Below, in pieces: positions 7,185 to 15,148 of a stretch of DNA of 64,000 nucleotides. The DNA comes from Microbacterium immunditiarum. GTDB lineage: Bacteria; Actinomycetota; Actinomycetes; Actinomycetales; Microbacteriaceae. Location: NCBI RefSeq assembly GCF_013409785.1, contig NZ_JACCBV010000001.1, positions 1,488,001 through 1,552,000 of the forward strand, in the 5' to 3' direction. The notes under the pieces were generated by a model. The model saw only the letters and a list, made by a program, of their open reading frames with translations, had not been told where the DNA came from and made no database searches. Made by a program: the position numbers and the translations under genes. The first letter of the stretch is position 1, and each line of letters begins with the position of its first letter.

Positions 7185-9059
7185 ATGCTGAAGAGAATCA
7201 TCGGGGGAGCGACGACCGTCGCCCTCCTCGCGGGAGGCCTGCTGCTCGCAGCGCCCACAGCCGCGTCGGCCCAGACCATCACCGAGGCGTACTGCTCGGG
7301 CGACTCGCTTGTCTCGAAGACCCTGAAGTCCGGGTCGACGTGGCAGACGTGCTGGCGCATCGACAGCTACCGCGGTCTCGTACTCGACAAGGTCGCCTAC
7401 CAGCCGCGCGACGATGCGGCGCCGATCCTCGTCCTGGACTCGATCGCCCTCGCCCAGCTCAACGTCCCCTATGACACCGGGGCGACCGAGTACAACGACG
7501 TCACGACCTACCAGGTCGGCGGCCGACGCCTGCAGGCGCTCACCGACGTGGACTGCCCGGTGGGCGAGATCCGCACCGCCTGGGTCGACGCGACGCGCGG
7601 CGAGATCCCCGCGATGTGCGTGGGCGAGGAAGACTCCGGCATCGCGTACCGGTCGAACATCAACAACGACGCGCTCTACGCCGCGCAGGGCACGGACCTG
7701 GTGCTCCACACGATGTCGCGCATCGGCTGGTACGAGTACCAGGTCGAGTACCGCCTGCACGACGACGGTGAGATCTCGGTGCGCCTGGGGGCGACCGGCG
7801 ACCTGTCGCCGAACGACTACGTCAACGTCGTCAACAAGGGATGGCCGCTCGGCGAGGGCGACACGGACTTCGCCGTGAACCACTACCACTCGGCGTTCTG
7901 GCGCGTGGACTTCGGCATCGACAGCGGTGCGACGCAGCAGGTGCAGAAGTTCGCGACGACGCACACGGGTGAGTACGGCACGACCGGCGACACCGGGCAC
8001 ACCGCCATCCTCGACACGCAGATCACCCAGCTCGCGACCGAGACGAAGACGATGGGCGCGAATCGTGAGGCCTACCGGGTCGTCAACCCGAACAGCCTCA
8101 ACGCAGACGGGCACGCGCGCTCGTACGAGATCATCGTTCCGCGGGACCAGGCCTACAACCTGAATCCTGAGACCGACTACGACATCGCTTTCACGTCCGC
8201 GAAGTCCGACGAGATCCACGCCAGCTACAACCTGATCCCCAGCAAGGCCGGGAAGATGGTGACGGACTACATCGCGGACGGCGAGGCCCTGACCGACCCG
8301 GTCGCATGGATCAACGTCGGGTTCCACCACATCAACCGCGACGAGGACCAGAGCCCGATGCCGATCCACTGGCAGGGCTTCACCCTTTACCCGCGCGACT
8401 TCGCGGCGCAGGCCCCGAACATCCCCGAGGGCCGCAAGTGGGTGAACGGCGACATGCGCGGTGTGCCGAACCCGAATATCCCGCGGCCCACGCCCACGCC
8501 TGCGCCGAGCACGCCGACCCCCACGCCGACGACGTCGACGCCGGGCACCGACCCGACCGACGCGCCGACGCCGGAGCCGACCGGCACGGACGCTCCGCCG
8601 GCCGGCGGCGGTGACGGCGGCTCGGACGACGGGTCGACCGCGGCGCTCCCGGTGACGCTGGGAAGCGGTGACATCGCACCCGGTGCGACCCAGACGTTCA
8701 CGGCGTCGGGCTTCACGCCCGGTGAGTCGGTGAGCGCGGTCATGCACTCGGATCCGGTGAGCGTCGGGACGTTCGTGGCGGATGCCTCGGGCACGGTCGA
8801 CGCGCAGTTCATCGTCCCGCTCGACGCGGCCGCCGGTCAGCACCGCCTCGTGCTGACGGGCCAGACGTCCGGTGTCGTCGCCGAGGGCACGTTCTCGGTG
8901 GCGCAGGCCGCGCCGGCCGCGGTGTTCGGCGCACTTGCGTCGACGGGAACGGATGCCAACCGCTGGGCTCTCACGGGCCTGCTGCTCCTCGTCGGCGGTG
9001 CCGCGATGGGCGCACTCTCGTGGCACATGCGGAGGCAGACGCTGAAGGCCCAGGCCTGA
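7185..9059 (+). CDS. Surface copper amine oxidase, catalytic domain, with LASTG sortase signal
   Basis: 624 residues from ATG 7185, chosen for GGAG 9 nt upstream; ATG 7164 overlaps the previous stop and is the alternative. A signal peptide ends near TAASA (about 29). Catalytic landmarks by comparison with Arthrobacter enzyme: gate/base pair Y103-N-D105, the TPQ precursor in GWYEY (Y183), copper ligands H233 and H235 in NHYHSAF, and third histidine in HHINRDEDQSPMP (H382). The spacing Y183 to H233 is 50, as in known enzymes. The residue before the TPQ tyrosine is Trp, not the usual Asn. After about 425 follow a Thr/Pro linker, a beta-rich domain, LASTG, a hydrophobic segment and RRQTLKAQA, i.e. 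a cell-wall anchor of the LAXTG kind. It should oxidise primary amines outside the cell to aldehyde, ammonia and peroxide. Confidence 0.82.
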   Translation: MLKRIIGGATTVALLAGGLLLAAPTAASAQTITEAYCSGDSLVSKTLKSGSTWQTCWRIDSYRGLVLDKVAYQPRDDAAPILVLDSIALAQLNVPYDTGATEYNDVTTYQVGGRRLQALTDVDCPVGEIRTAWVDATRGEIPAMCVGEEDSGIAYRSNINNDALYAAQGTDLVLHTMSRIGWYEYQVEYRLHDDGEISVRLGATGDLSPNDYVNVVNKGWPLGEGDTDFAVNHYHSAFWRVDFGIDSGATQQVQKFATTHTGEYGTTGDTGHTAILDTQITQLATETKTMGANREAYRVVNPNSLNADGHARSYEIIVPRDQAYNLNPETDYDIAFTSAKSDEIHASYNLIPSKAGKMVTDYIADGEALTDPVAWINVGFHHINRDEDQSPMPIHWQGFTLYPRDFAAQAPNIPEGRKWVNGDMRGVPNPNIPRPTPTPAPSTPTPTPTTSTPGTDPTDAPTPEPTGTDAPPAGGGDGGSDDGSTAALPVTLGSGDIAPGATQTFTASGFTPGESVSAVMHSDPVSVGTFVADASGTVDAQFIVPLDAAAGQHRLVLTGQTSGVVAEGTFSVAQAAPAAVFGALASTGTDANRWALTGLLLLVGGAAMGALSWHMRRQTLKAQA

Positions 9060-9066
9060 GCCGGGA

Positions 9067-9100
9067 GGTGGGGCATCGCGCCGCGGCGCGATGCCCCACC
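9067..9100 (+). terminator. Strong hairpin terminator after the amine oxidase
   Basis: GGTGGGGCATCGCGCC at 9067-9082 and its exact complement at 9085-9100 form a 16-bp stem with a 2-nt apex. It lacks a U tract, as is common in high-GC actinobacteria. It lies 8 bp after the stop at 9059. Confidence 0.85.
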
Positions 9101-9142
9101 GTCCTTCCCGCGGAGCATCCGCATCATCATGAAAGGAAGCCG

Positions 9143-9838
9143 ATGCGCACCAGCAGAACCGTCGCGGCAGCAGGCGCTGTTGCGGCTCTCGGCGTCGCGG
9201 CCGTCCTCGCGTCGGCCGTGACGCTCGGTCACGTGCTGCCGTCGTCGGCGCCCGACGCCGCACAGGGAACGGTCGCGGCGGCCGCGGTGCAGCCGGCGTA
9301 CCCGATCGAGGCCGACTACTGCTACGTCGAGGCGATGGTCCCGCACCACGAGCAGGCGCTCGTCCTCAGCGAGCTCGTGCTCGCGGCGTCGGGCGTCTCC
9401 GACCGCACGCGTGCGCTGGCCGAGTTCATCGTCGCGGACCAGACCGCCGAGATCGAGCAGATGAGCGCGTGGTTGGACGCATGGGCGCGTGCCCTTCCGG
9501 ACACCGCGGGTGCGGCATCCGGTCATGGCGCAGACGGCGGTCACGCCGTCACGAGTCCCGGCGTGATCGCCCAGGGATGCGGACATGACGGGCACGCGGC
9601 GATGATGGGCATGGCGACCGACGAGCAGCTCGCCGCATTCCGCTCGCTCACCGGTGCGGCGGCGGAGCGCACGTTCCTCGAGCTCATGATCGTGCACCAC
9701 GAAGGCGCCCTGGAGATGGCGAGGACCGCCGTGACCGAGGGGTCGAACGCGTTCGTCCGCTCCTCGGCCAAGCACGTGCTCGTCGAGCAGGAGCGCGAGG
9801 TCGGCGCGATGACGGCGATCCTCGAGACGGTGTCATGA
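9143..9838 (+). CDS. DUF305 domain protein with intact histidines
   Basis: 231 residues starting at ATG 9143 with AAAGGAAG 3 nt upstream. Residues 1-30 form a signal peptide or membrane anchor. YCYVEAMVPHHEQALVLSEL begins the first DUF305 half and FLELMIVHHEGALEMARTAV the second; each has the His-His pair typical of the family. A Gly/His-rich connector (GHGADGGH, CGHDGHAAMMGM) between the halves adds more potential metal ligands. It is exported and probably handles copper or another metal near the cell surface; the family has no proven reaction. Its stop overlaps the signal peptidase start (ATGA at 9835-9838). Compare the degenerate paralogue at 3253-3882. Confidence 0.88.
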   Translation: MRTSRTVAAAGAVAALGVAAVLASAVTLGHVLPSSAPDAAQGTVAAAAVQPAYPIEADYCYVEAMVPHHEQALVLSELVLAASGVSDRTRALAEFIVADQTAEIEQMSAWLDAWARALPDTAGAASGHGADGGHAVTSPGVIAQGCGHDGHAAMMGMATDEQLAAFRSLTGAAAERTFLELMIVHHEGALEMARTAVTEGSNAFVRSSAKHVLVEQEREVGAMTAILETVS

Positions 9839-10374
9839 TGTCGCCGCGGGCGCGACGGATGCGCGCGGCTGCCACGCTCACCGCGACCCTGCTGCCGTTC
9901 GCGCTCGGGGCGGCCGCCGTCCTGTCGGTCGGGATCGCCCGTGTCGAGAACGACTCGATGAGTCCCACGCTCGCGACGGGCGATGTGCTCGTGTTCGACC
10001 GCGTCGCGGCTCCCGCGCGCGGCGACATCGTGATCTTCGCCGACACCGCCGGATGGTCGGAGCGACCCGGAGCGCTGCTCGTCAAGCGTGTGATCGGCAA
10101 CGCGGGCGACCGCGTCGTGTGCTGCGAGGTCGGCACCGGACGGCTCCTCGTCGACGGCGCGCCGCAGGACGAGCCGTACGAGACCGGCGACAGGCCGGGC
10201 GGAGTCGTCCCGTTCGAGGTGGCCGTGCCGGAAGGCGCCGTGTGGGTCATGGGCGACAACCGGGGGGCGTCACGGGACTCGCGTTCGGGGCTGCACACCC
10301 CGCGCCGAGGGGCGGTCCCGCTCGAGGATGTGCTGGGCGTCGTGCGGTTCTCGTGGCCCGGAGAAGGGGGATGA
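9835..10374 (+). CDS. Type I signal peptidase (S26 family)
   Basis: 179 residues with one N-terminal membrane segment (about 12-34). The catalytic serine is S41 in NDSMSPTL and the general base lysine is K84 in LLVKRVIG; GDNRGASRDSR is the conserved box near the C-terminus. It cleaves signal peptides on the outer face of the membrane. It is shorter than the housekeeping LepB of actinobacteria (about 220-280) and is coupled to the DUF305 gene by a four-base overlap, so it may serve this exported-protein neighbourhood. Catalytic residues make the family call secure; the restricted role is inference. Confidence 0.9.
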   Translation: MMSPRARRMRAAATLTATLLPFALGAAAVLSVGIARVENDSMSPTLATGDVLVFDRVAAPARGDIVIFADTAGWSERPGALLVKRVIGNAGDRVVCCEVGTGRLLVDGAPQDEPYETGDRPGGVVPFEVAVPEGAVWVMGDNRGASRDSRSGLHTPRRGAVPLEDVLGVVRFSWPGEGG

Positions 10375-10428
10375 TCCGCGGGCGGACAGCCGCCGCATCC
10401 GCTTCCCGCTGATCGAAAGCACCCGCCC

Positions 10429-10444
10429 CCGCCCGTCAGGGCGG
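10429..10444 (+). terminator. Short GC hairpin after signal peptidase
   Basis: CCGCCC-GTCA-GGGCGG forms a 6-bp stem with a 4-nt loop 55 bp after the signal peptidase stop. Weak without a U tract, but placed just before the next promoter. Confidence 0.4.
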
Positions 10445-10447
10445 ATC

Positions 10448-10453
10448 TAGCAT
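10448..10453 (+). promoter_or_regulatory. Candidate -10 element (TAGCAT) for the FdhF-like gene
   Basis: TAGCAT about 54 nt before ATG 10508 would give a leader near 48 nt with GAGGAAG as ribosome binding site. No good -35 is seen. Confidence 0.35.
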
Positions 10454-10507
10454 GGGGACAGGTGTATCGGGCTGCGCGGGCGCGGCCCCGAGCAAGCGAG
10501 GAAGCTC

Positions 10508-13012
10508 ATGGCGAAGCATGCCCCCACGTCTGACATCGACGAGACGAAGGTCCACGTCACCGGGCGGAAGAAGGTCGCGGTCGGCGTTCCCGCGGTGCTG
10601 CACGCGCTGCAGATCTCGTACGACCAGATGGGTGTGAAGCGCAGCGTCGAGACGCTGCTGCGCGTGAACCAGAAGGACGGGTTCGACTGCCCGGGCTGCG
10701 CGTGGCCCGAGGAGGACAAGCGGCACGTCGCCGAGTTCTGCGAGAACGGCGCGAAGGCGGTCGCCGAAGAGGCGACGCTGCGCCGCATCGGCCCCGAGTT
10801 CTTCGCCCAGCACTCGCTCGCCGAGCTCGGCGAGCACGACGACTGGTGGCTCGGCCAGCAGGGGCGGCTGACGCATCCGATGATCCTCGACGAGGGCGCG
10901 ACGCACTACCGCCCCATCTCGTGGGACGATGCTCTGCGCGAGATCGCCGACACGCTGCGTGGACTCGACGACCCCGACGAGGCGATCTTCTACACCTCCG
11001 GCCGCACGTCGAACGAGGCGGCCTTCATGTACCAGCTGCTCGTGCGCGGCCTCGGCACCAACAACCTGCCGGACTGCTCGAACATGTGCCACGAGTCGTC
11101 GGGCTCGGCCCTCACCGAGACGCTCGGCATCGGCAAGGGCACGGTCACGATCGAGGACGTCCACGAGGCGGACCTGCTCATCATCGCCGGCCAGAACCCC
11201 GGCACGAACCACCCGCGCATGCTGAGCGCCCTCGAGAAGGCGAAGAAGCGCGGTGCGACGATCATCGCCGTGAACCCGCTGCCCGAAGCGGGGCTCGTGC
11301 GGTTCGAGAACCCGCAGACGGTCAAGGGTGTGATCCTGGGCGGCACGAAGATGGCCGACCAGTTCGTGCAGATCCGCCTCGGCGGCGACCAGGCGCTGTT
11401 CCAGGCGATCGGCAAGCACCTCCTCGAGATGGAGGACGCGGTCGGGGGCGTGCTCGACCATGACTTTATCCGCGACCACACGAGCGGCTTCGAGGAGTAC
11501 AGGCAGGCGATGGCGGATGCCCCGTGGCACGACCTCGTCGCCGCGACGGGCGTCCCCGAGAAGACGCTGCGCCGCGTCGCCGAGACCGTGCGCAACTCGC
11601 CGTCGACGATCGTGTGCTGGGCGATGGGCCTCACGCAGCACAAGCACTCCGTGCCGACGCTGCGCGACATCGTCAACGTGCTGCTGCTGCAGGGCAACAT
11701 CGGCCGGCCGGGCGCCGGCGTATGCCCCGTGCGCGGCCACTCGAACGTGCAGGGCGACCGCACGATGGGCATCTACGAGAAGCCGTCCGAGGCGTTCTTG
11801 TCGGCGCTGGACGCCGAGTTCGGCTTCCGCGCTCCGCGCGAGCACGGCTACGACACGGTCGAGGCGATCCGGGCGATGCGCGACCGTAAGGCGCGCGTGT
11901 TCATGGCGATGGGCGGCAATTTCGTCTCGGCGACGCCCGACACCGAGGTGACCGAGGCCGCGCTGCGCAACCTCGAGCTGACGGTGCAGGTGTCGACGAA
12001 GCTCAACCGCTCGCACGTCGTCACCGGCAAGCGCGCGATCATCCTCCCGACGCTGGGCCGCACCGACCGCGACCTGCGCGGTGGTCGCGAGCAGAAAGTC
12101 ACCGTCGAGGACTCGATGGGCGCTGTGCACGCATCGCGCGGGCGCCTCGTGCCCCCGTCGGAGGACATGCTGAGCGAGGTCGCGATCATCGCGCGCCTGT
12201 GCTCGCTGCTCTTCGGGTCCGGTGTCGCACCCGCGAACGGGGGTCGCGCCGCGATCACCGACCTCGAGGCCGTGCACCGCGCCGAGTCGGAGCGCTCGCC
12301 GCAGGAGGAGCTCGTGCACGCGGTGGCGTACGGCTCACGCGCTCCCGAGCTCGACTCCGCCGTCACGCGCGCGGGCGACGGCTCGACGGGCCCCGCCACA
12401 GGGCGGCCGTCGACCGCGAACGGCGTGCCGCACGCGGACTGGACGGCGCTCGAGAGCGACTACGCCCTCATCCGCACGCACATCGCGAACGTCGTGCCGG
12501 GCTTCGCGGACTACGAGTCGAAGATCGACAAAGGCCGCACGCTCATGCTCCCGAACGGGCCGCGCGACGCGCGGACCTTCGCGACGGCCGACGGCAAGGC
12601 GCGCTTCACGGTCAACACGCTCGAGTACCCGTTCATCCCGCACGGGCGCCTCATCCTGCAGACGCTGCGCTCGCACGACCAGTACAACACCACGATCTAC
12701 GGCAAGGACGACCGGTATCGCGGCATCCACGGCGGTCGCCGGGTCGTGATGGTGAACCCGAAGGACATCCGCAAGCTCGGGTTCGAGGAGGACGAGATCG
12801 TCGACCTCGTGTCGGAGTGGACGGGTCCCGACGGGCGGGTGCAGGAGCGTCGCGCCGAGGAGTTCCGCATCGTCGCGTACTCGACGCCGCGCGGCAACGC
12901 GGCGGCGTACTACCCAGAGACGAACGTGCTCGTGCCGCTGGACTCGGTGGCGGATGTGAGCGGCACGCCGACCTCGAAGTCGGTCGTCATCCGCCTCGAG
13001 CACCGCGGCTGA
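10508..13012 (+). CDS. FdhF/YdeP-family molybdopterin oxidoreductase
   Basis: 834 residues, start supported by GAGGAAG upstream. The N-terminus has CPGCAWP (C61, C64), typical of the YdeP branch that keeps only part of the iron-sulfur cysteines of formate dehydrogenase H. PDCSNMCHESSG places Cys194 where FDH-H has its Mo-ligating selenocysteine, so this is a Cys form. Later blocks (AGQNPGTNHPRML, VCPVRGHSNVQGDRTMG, AYYPETNVLVPLD) cover the MGD-binding domains. It is cytoplasmic with no Tat signal. Formate oxidation is the usual annotation but YdeP proteins have no agreed substrate. The fdhD gene at 55020 and the full cofactor pathway in this window fit a role needing bis-MGD and sulfuration. 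It is followed after 34 bp by a P450. Confidence 0.88.
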   Translation: MAKHAPTSDIDETKVHVTGRKKVAVGVPAVLHALQISYDQMGVKRSVETLLRVNQKDGFDCPGCAWPEEDKRHVAEFCENGAKAVAEEATLRRIGPEFFAQHSLAELGEHDDWWLGQQGRLTHPMILDEGATHYRPISWDDALREIADTLRGLDDPDEAIFYTSGRTSNEAAFMYQLLVRGLGTNNLPDCSNMCHESSGSALTETLGIGKGTVTIEDVHEADLLIIAGQNPGTNHPRMLSALEKAKKRGATIIAVNPLPEAGLVRFENPQTVKGVILGGTKMADQFVQIRLGGDQALFQAIGKHLLEMEDAVGGVLDHDFIRDHTSGFEEYRQAMADAPWHDLVAATGVPEKTLRRVAETVRNSPSTIVCWAMGLTQHKHSVPTLRDIVNVLLLQGNIGRPGAGVCPVRGHSNVQGDRTMGIYEKPSEAFLSALDAEFGFRAPREHGYDTVEAIRAMRDRKARVFMAMGGNFVSATPDTEVTEAALRNLELTVQVSTKLNRSHVVTGKRAIILPTLGRTDRDLRGGREQKVTVEDSMGAVHASRGRLVPPSEDMLSEVAIIARLCSLLFGSGVAPANGGRAAITDLEAVHRAESERSPQEELVHAVAYGSRAPELDSAVTRAGDGSTGPATGRPSTANGVPHADWTALESDYALIRTHIANVVPGFADYESKIDKGRTLMLPNGPRDARTFATADGKARFTVNTLEYPFIPHGRLILQTLRSHDQYNTTIYGKDDRYRGIHGGRRVVMVNPKDIRKLGFEEDEIVDLVSEWTGPDGRVQERRAEEFRIVAYSTPRGNAAAYYPETNVLVPLDSVADVSGTPTSKSVVIRLEHRG

Positions 13013-13046
13013 GCGCGCGGGGCCTCGGCTGTCGAGGGGGTGCGCG

Positions 13047-14168
13047 ATGGCATCCGAAGAGATCGAAACGGATGCCGACGCCCACGTCACCGCGCCGATC
13101 GAGGTCGGTCGGCTGACGATCCGCTCGCACGCGTCCGTCGTCGCGGCCGCGCACGACCCCGAGACGTTCTCGAGCGCCGTGTCACGCCACCTGCACGTTC
13201 CCAACGGCCTCGACGGAGCCGAGCACGCCGAGGCGCGGCGGCTGCTCGATCCGTTCTTCGCCGCCGCCGAGATCGACGCGCTCGAGCCCGAGCTCGTGCG
13301 GATCGCCGACGCGCTCGTGGCCCTCCTCGTCCGTCGCGACGAGCCGTTCGATGCCGTCGCCGACCTCGGCGCGCGGTTCGCCGTGCGAGCGCAGTCAGCG
13401 TGGCTCGGGTGGTCGCCGGCGGTCGAGGACCAGCTGCTGAGCTGGGTCGCCGACAACCGCGCGGCGTCGCGGTCGCGCGATCCCGTTCGCGCGGGCGAGG
13501 TCGCGCGGCGCTTCGATGCGATCATCGGCGCGATGCTCGACGAGAGGACAGATCGCGCGATCGACGATGTCACGTCGCGCCTCATGGCACTGCGGCGCGA
13601 GGACGGGCGACCGCTCACGGACCCCGAGATCGTGTCGGTGCTGCGCAACTGGACAGGCGGCGACCTGTCGTCGCTCGCGCTGTGCGCGGGGGTCGTCGTG
13701 CACTGGCTCGCACACCGCCCCGAGCAGCAGCGCGTGCTCGCGGGCGAATCCGACGCGGGGTTCGACGCGGCCATCGACGAGATCCTCCGCGCCGACGACC
13801 CCTTCGTGTCGAACCGCCGCATCGCCGTGCGCGACACCGTGGTCGATGTCGCCGCCGTCTCGGCGGGGGATGTCGTGCTGCTCGACTGGCGCGCCGCGAA
13901 CCGCGATCCGCAGGTGTTCGGCGACCCCGACGCGTTCGAGCCCGCACGCAACGCCCCGTACAACCTCGTCTACGGCACGGGCCCGCACGTGTGCCCGGGC
14001 CGCCCGCTCGCGACGCGCGAGCTCCGGGTGCTGGTGCGTTCCGTGCTCGGCGCGGGTGAGCTGGTGCCGGCGGGCGAGGCCGTTCGCGAGCAGCATCCGG
14101 TCGCCGGGTTCCGCACCGTGCCGGTGCGACTGGCGGCGTCGAGGTCCTCGTCGGCGCCGCAGCCCTAG
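13047..14168 (+). CDS. Cytochrome P450
   Basis: 373 residues, at the short end for P450s. The haem loop YGTGPHVCPGRPLA supplies the thiolate C316; the ExxR of helix K is E245-I-L-R248; the I-helix reads WTGGDLSSL, where the usual acid-Thr pair is D206 with Ser in place of Thr. No N-terminal membrane anchor, so soluble, needing external ferredoxin; none is encoded beside it. It follows the FdhF-like gene by 34 bp and probably shares its transcript. Substrate unknown. The Ser for Thr change and short N-terminus are mild oddities but all haem-binding features are present. Confidence 0.88.
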   Translation: MASEEIETDADAHVTAPIEVGRLTIRSHASVVAAAHDPETFSSAVSRHLHVPNGLDGAEHAEARRLLDPFFAAAEIDALEPELVRIADALVALLVRRDEPFDAVADLGARFAVRAQSAWLGWSPAVEDQLLSWVADNRAASRSRDPVRAGEVARRFDAIIGAMLDERTDRAIDDVTSRLMALRREDGRPLTDPEIVSVLRNWTGGDLSSLALCAGVVVHWLAHRPEQQRVLAGESDAGFDAAIDEILRADDPFVSNRRIAVRDTVVDVAAVSAGDVVLLDWRAANRDPQVFGDPDAFEPARNAPYNLVYGTGPHVCPGRPLATRELRVLVRSVLGAGELVPAGEAVREQHPVAGFRTVPVRLAASRSSSAPQP

Positions 14169-14178
14169 GCTTGACTCC

Positions 14179-14679
14179 ATGCCGTACGACGCCGCCGTCA
14201 TCACCGTCTCGGACCGCTCGGCGTCCGGGCAGAGGCCCGACACCGCAGGGCCGGTGGCGGTCGAGCATCTCGAGCAAGGCGGTTTCACGTGCGGCGAGGC
14301 CGTCGTCGTGCCGGACGGCGTCGACAACGTCGAGCGCGCGCTGTGGGCGGAGCTCGCGGGAGGTGCGCGGCTCATCGTGACTACCGGCGGCACCGGGGTC
14401 GGCCCCCGCGACGAGACGCCCGAGGGAACCGCTCGGGTCATCACGCGAGAGCTGCCGGGCATCGCCGAGGAGCTGCGTCGGATCGGCATCGCCGAGACAC
14501 CCGGTGCGATGCTGACGCGCGGCCTCGCCGGGGTGGTCGACCCGATCGCGGGGATCACGACGGGCGCGCTGATCGTCAACCTTCCGGGGTCGCCGAAGGC
14601 GGTGGCATCCGGCATGCCCGTCATTCTCTCGGTCGCGCGCCACGTCATCGACCAGCTCGGCGGGGAGGATCACTCGTGA
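14179..14679 (+). CDS. mog: Molybdopterin adenylyltransferase-type protein (MogA/MoaB)
   Basis: 166 residues. VITVSDRSASGQRPDTAGP at the start and TTGGTGVGPRDETPEGT in the middle are the MoCF_biosynth signature that binds molybdopterin; the end LPGSPKAVASG is also typical. It activates molybdopterin by AMP attachment before molybdate insertion by MoeA. TAGGCT at 14166-14171 precedes ATG 14179 by 7 nt, so the gene probably starts a leaderless transcript of its own rather than depending on the P450 gene. Its stop overlaps the GTG of moaE. MogA versus MoaB naming is not settled from sequence. Confidence 0.92.
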   Translation: MPYDAAVITVSDRSASGQRPDTAGPVAVEHLEQGGFTCGEAVVVPDGVDNVERALWAELAGGARLIVTTGGTGVGPRDETPEGTARVITRELPGIAEELRRIGIAETPGAMLTRGLAGVVDPIAGITTGALIVNLPGSPKAVASGMPVILSVARHVIDQLGGEDHS

Positions 14680-15113
14680 CCCGCGCCGACGCGGTGCGGG
14701 TCGCCGCGATCAGCGCAGATCCCCTCGACCTCGACGCGCACCTCGCGGCGATCGACGACGCGACCGCGGGTGCGGTCACGACGTTCGTGGGGCGCGTGCG
14801 CGACCACGATCCGGATGCCTCGACCGCCGTCGTCGCACTCGAGTACACATCACATCCCGACGCAGAGCCCACGCTGCGGCGCATCGCCGAGGAGGCGATC
14901 GGCGAGACCGACGCGATCGTCGCCGTGAGCCACCGCATTGGGCGACTCGCCGTGGGCGACGCGGCCGTGGTCATCGCCGTGGCGTCGCCGCATCGCGCCG
15001 AGGCGTTCGAGGTGTGCCGCGCGATCATCGAGACGATCAAGACCGAGCTGCCGGTGTGGAAGCGCCAAATCGAGGCCGACGGGACCTCGACGTGGCTCGG
15101 CCTCGGAGGTTAG
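14676..15113 (+). CDS. moaE: Molybdopterin synthase catalytic subunit MoaE
   Basis: 145 residues from GTG 14676 (GTGA overlap with the mog stop, GGGAGGA upstream). TTFVGRVRDHDPD, ALEYTSHPDAEP, and the active-site block PVWKRQIEADGTSTW with its conserved Lys pair region identify MoaE. Together with MoaD (16615-16848, opposite strand) it inserts two sulfurs into cPMP to make molybdopterin. Length matches the family. Confidence 0.95.
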   Translation: MTRADAVRVAAISADPLDLDAHLAAIDDATAGAVTTFVGRVRDHDPDASTAVVALEYTSHPDAEPTLRRIAEEAIGETDAIVAVSHRIGRLAVGDAAVVIAVASPHRAEAFEVCRAIIETIKTELPVWKRQIEADGTSTWLGLGG

Positions 15114-15148
15114 CGCCCGCCCGACCCGGGCACCCGTACTCTGGGGGC

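Noticed and set aside
11085..11100. Selenocysteine in the FdhF-like protein
   Set aside because: The position aligned with the FDH-H selenocysteine is an ordinary Cys codon and no in-frame TGA interrupts the gene.
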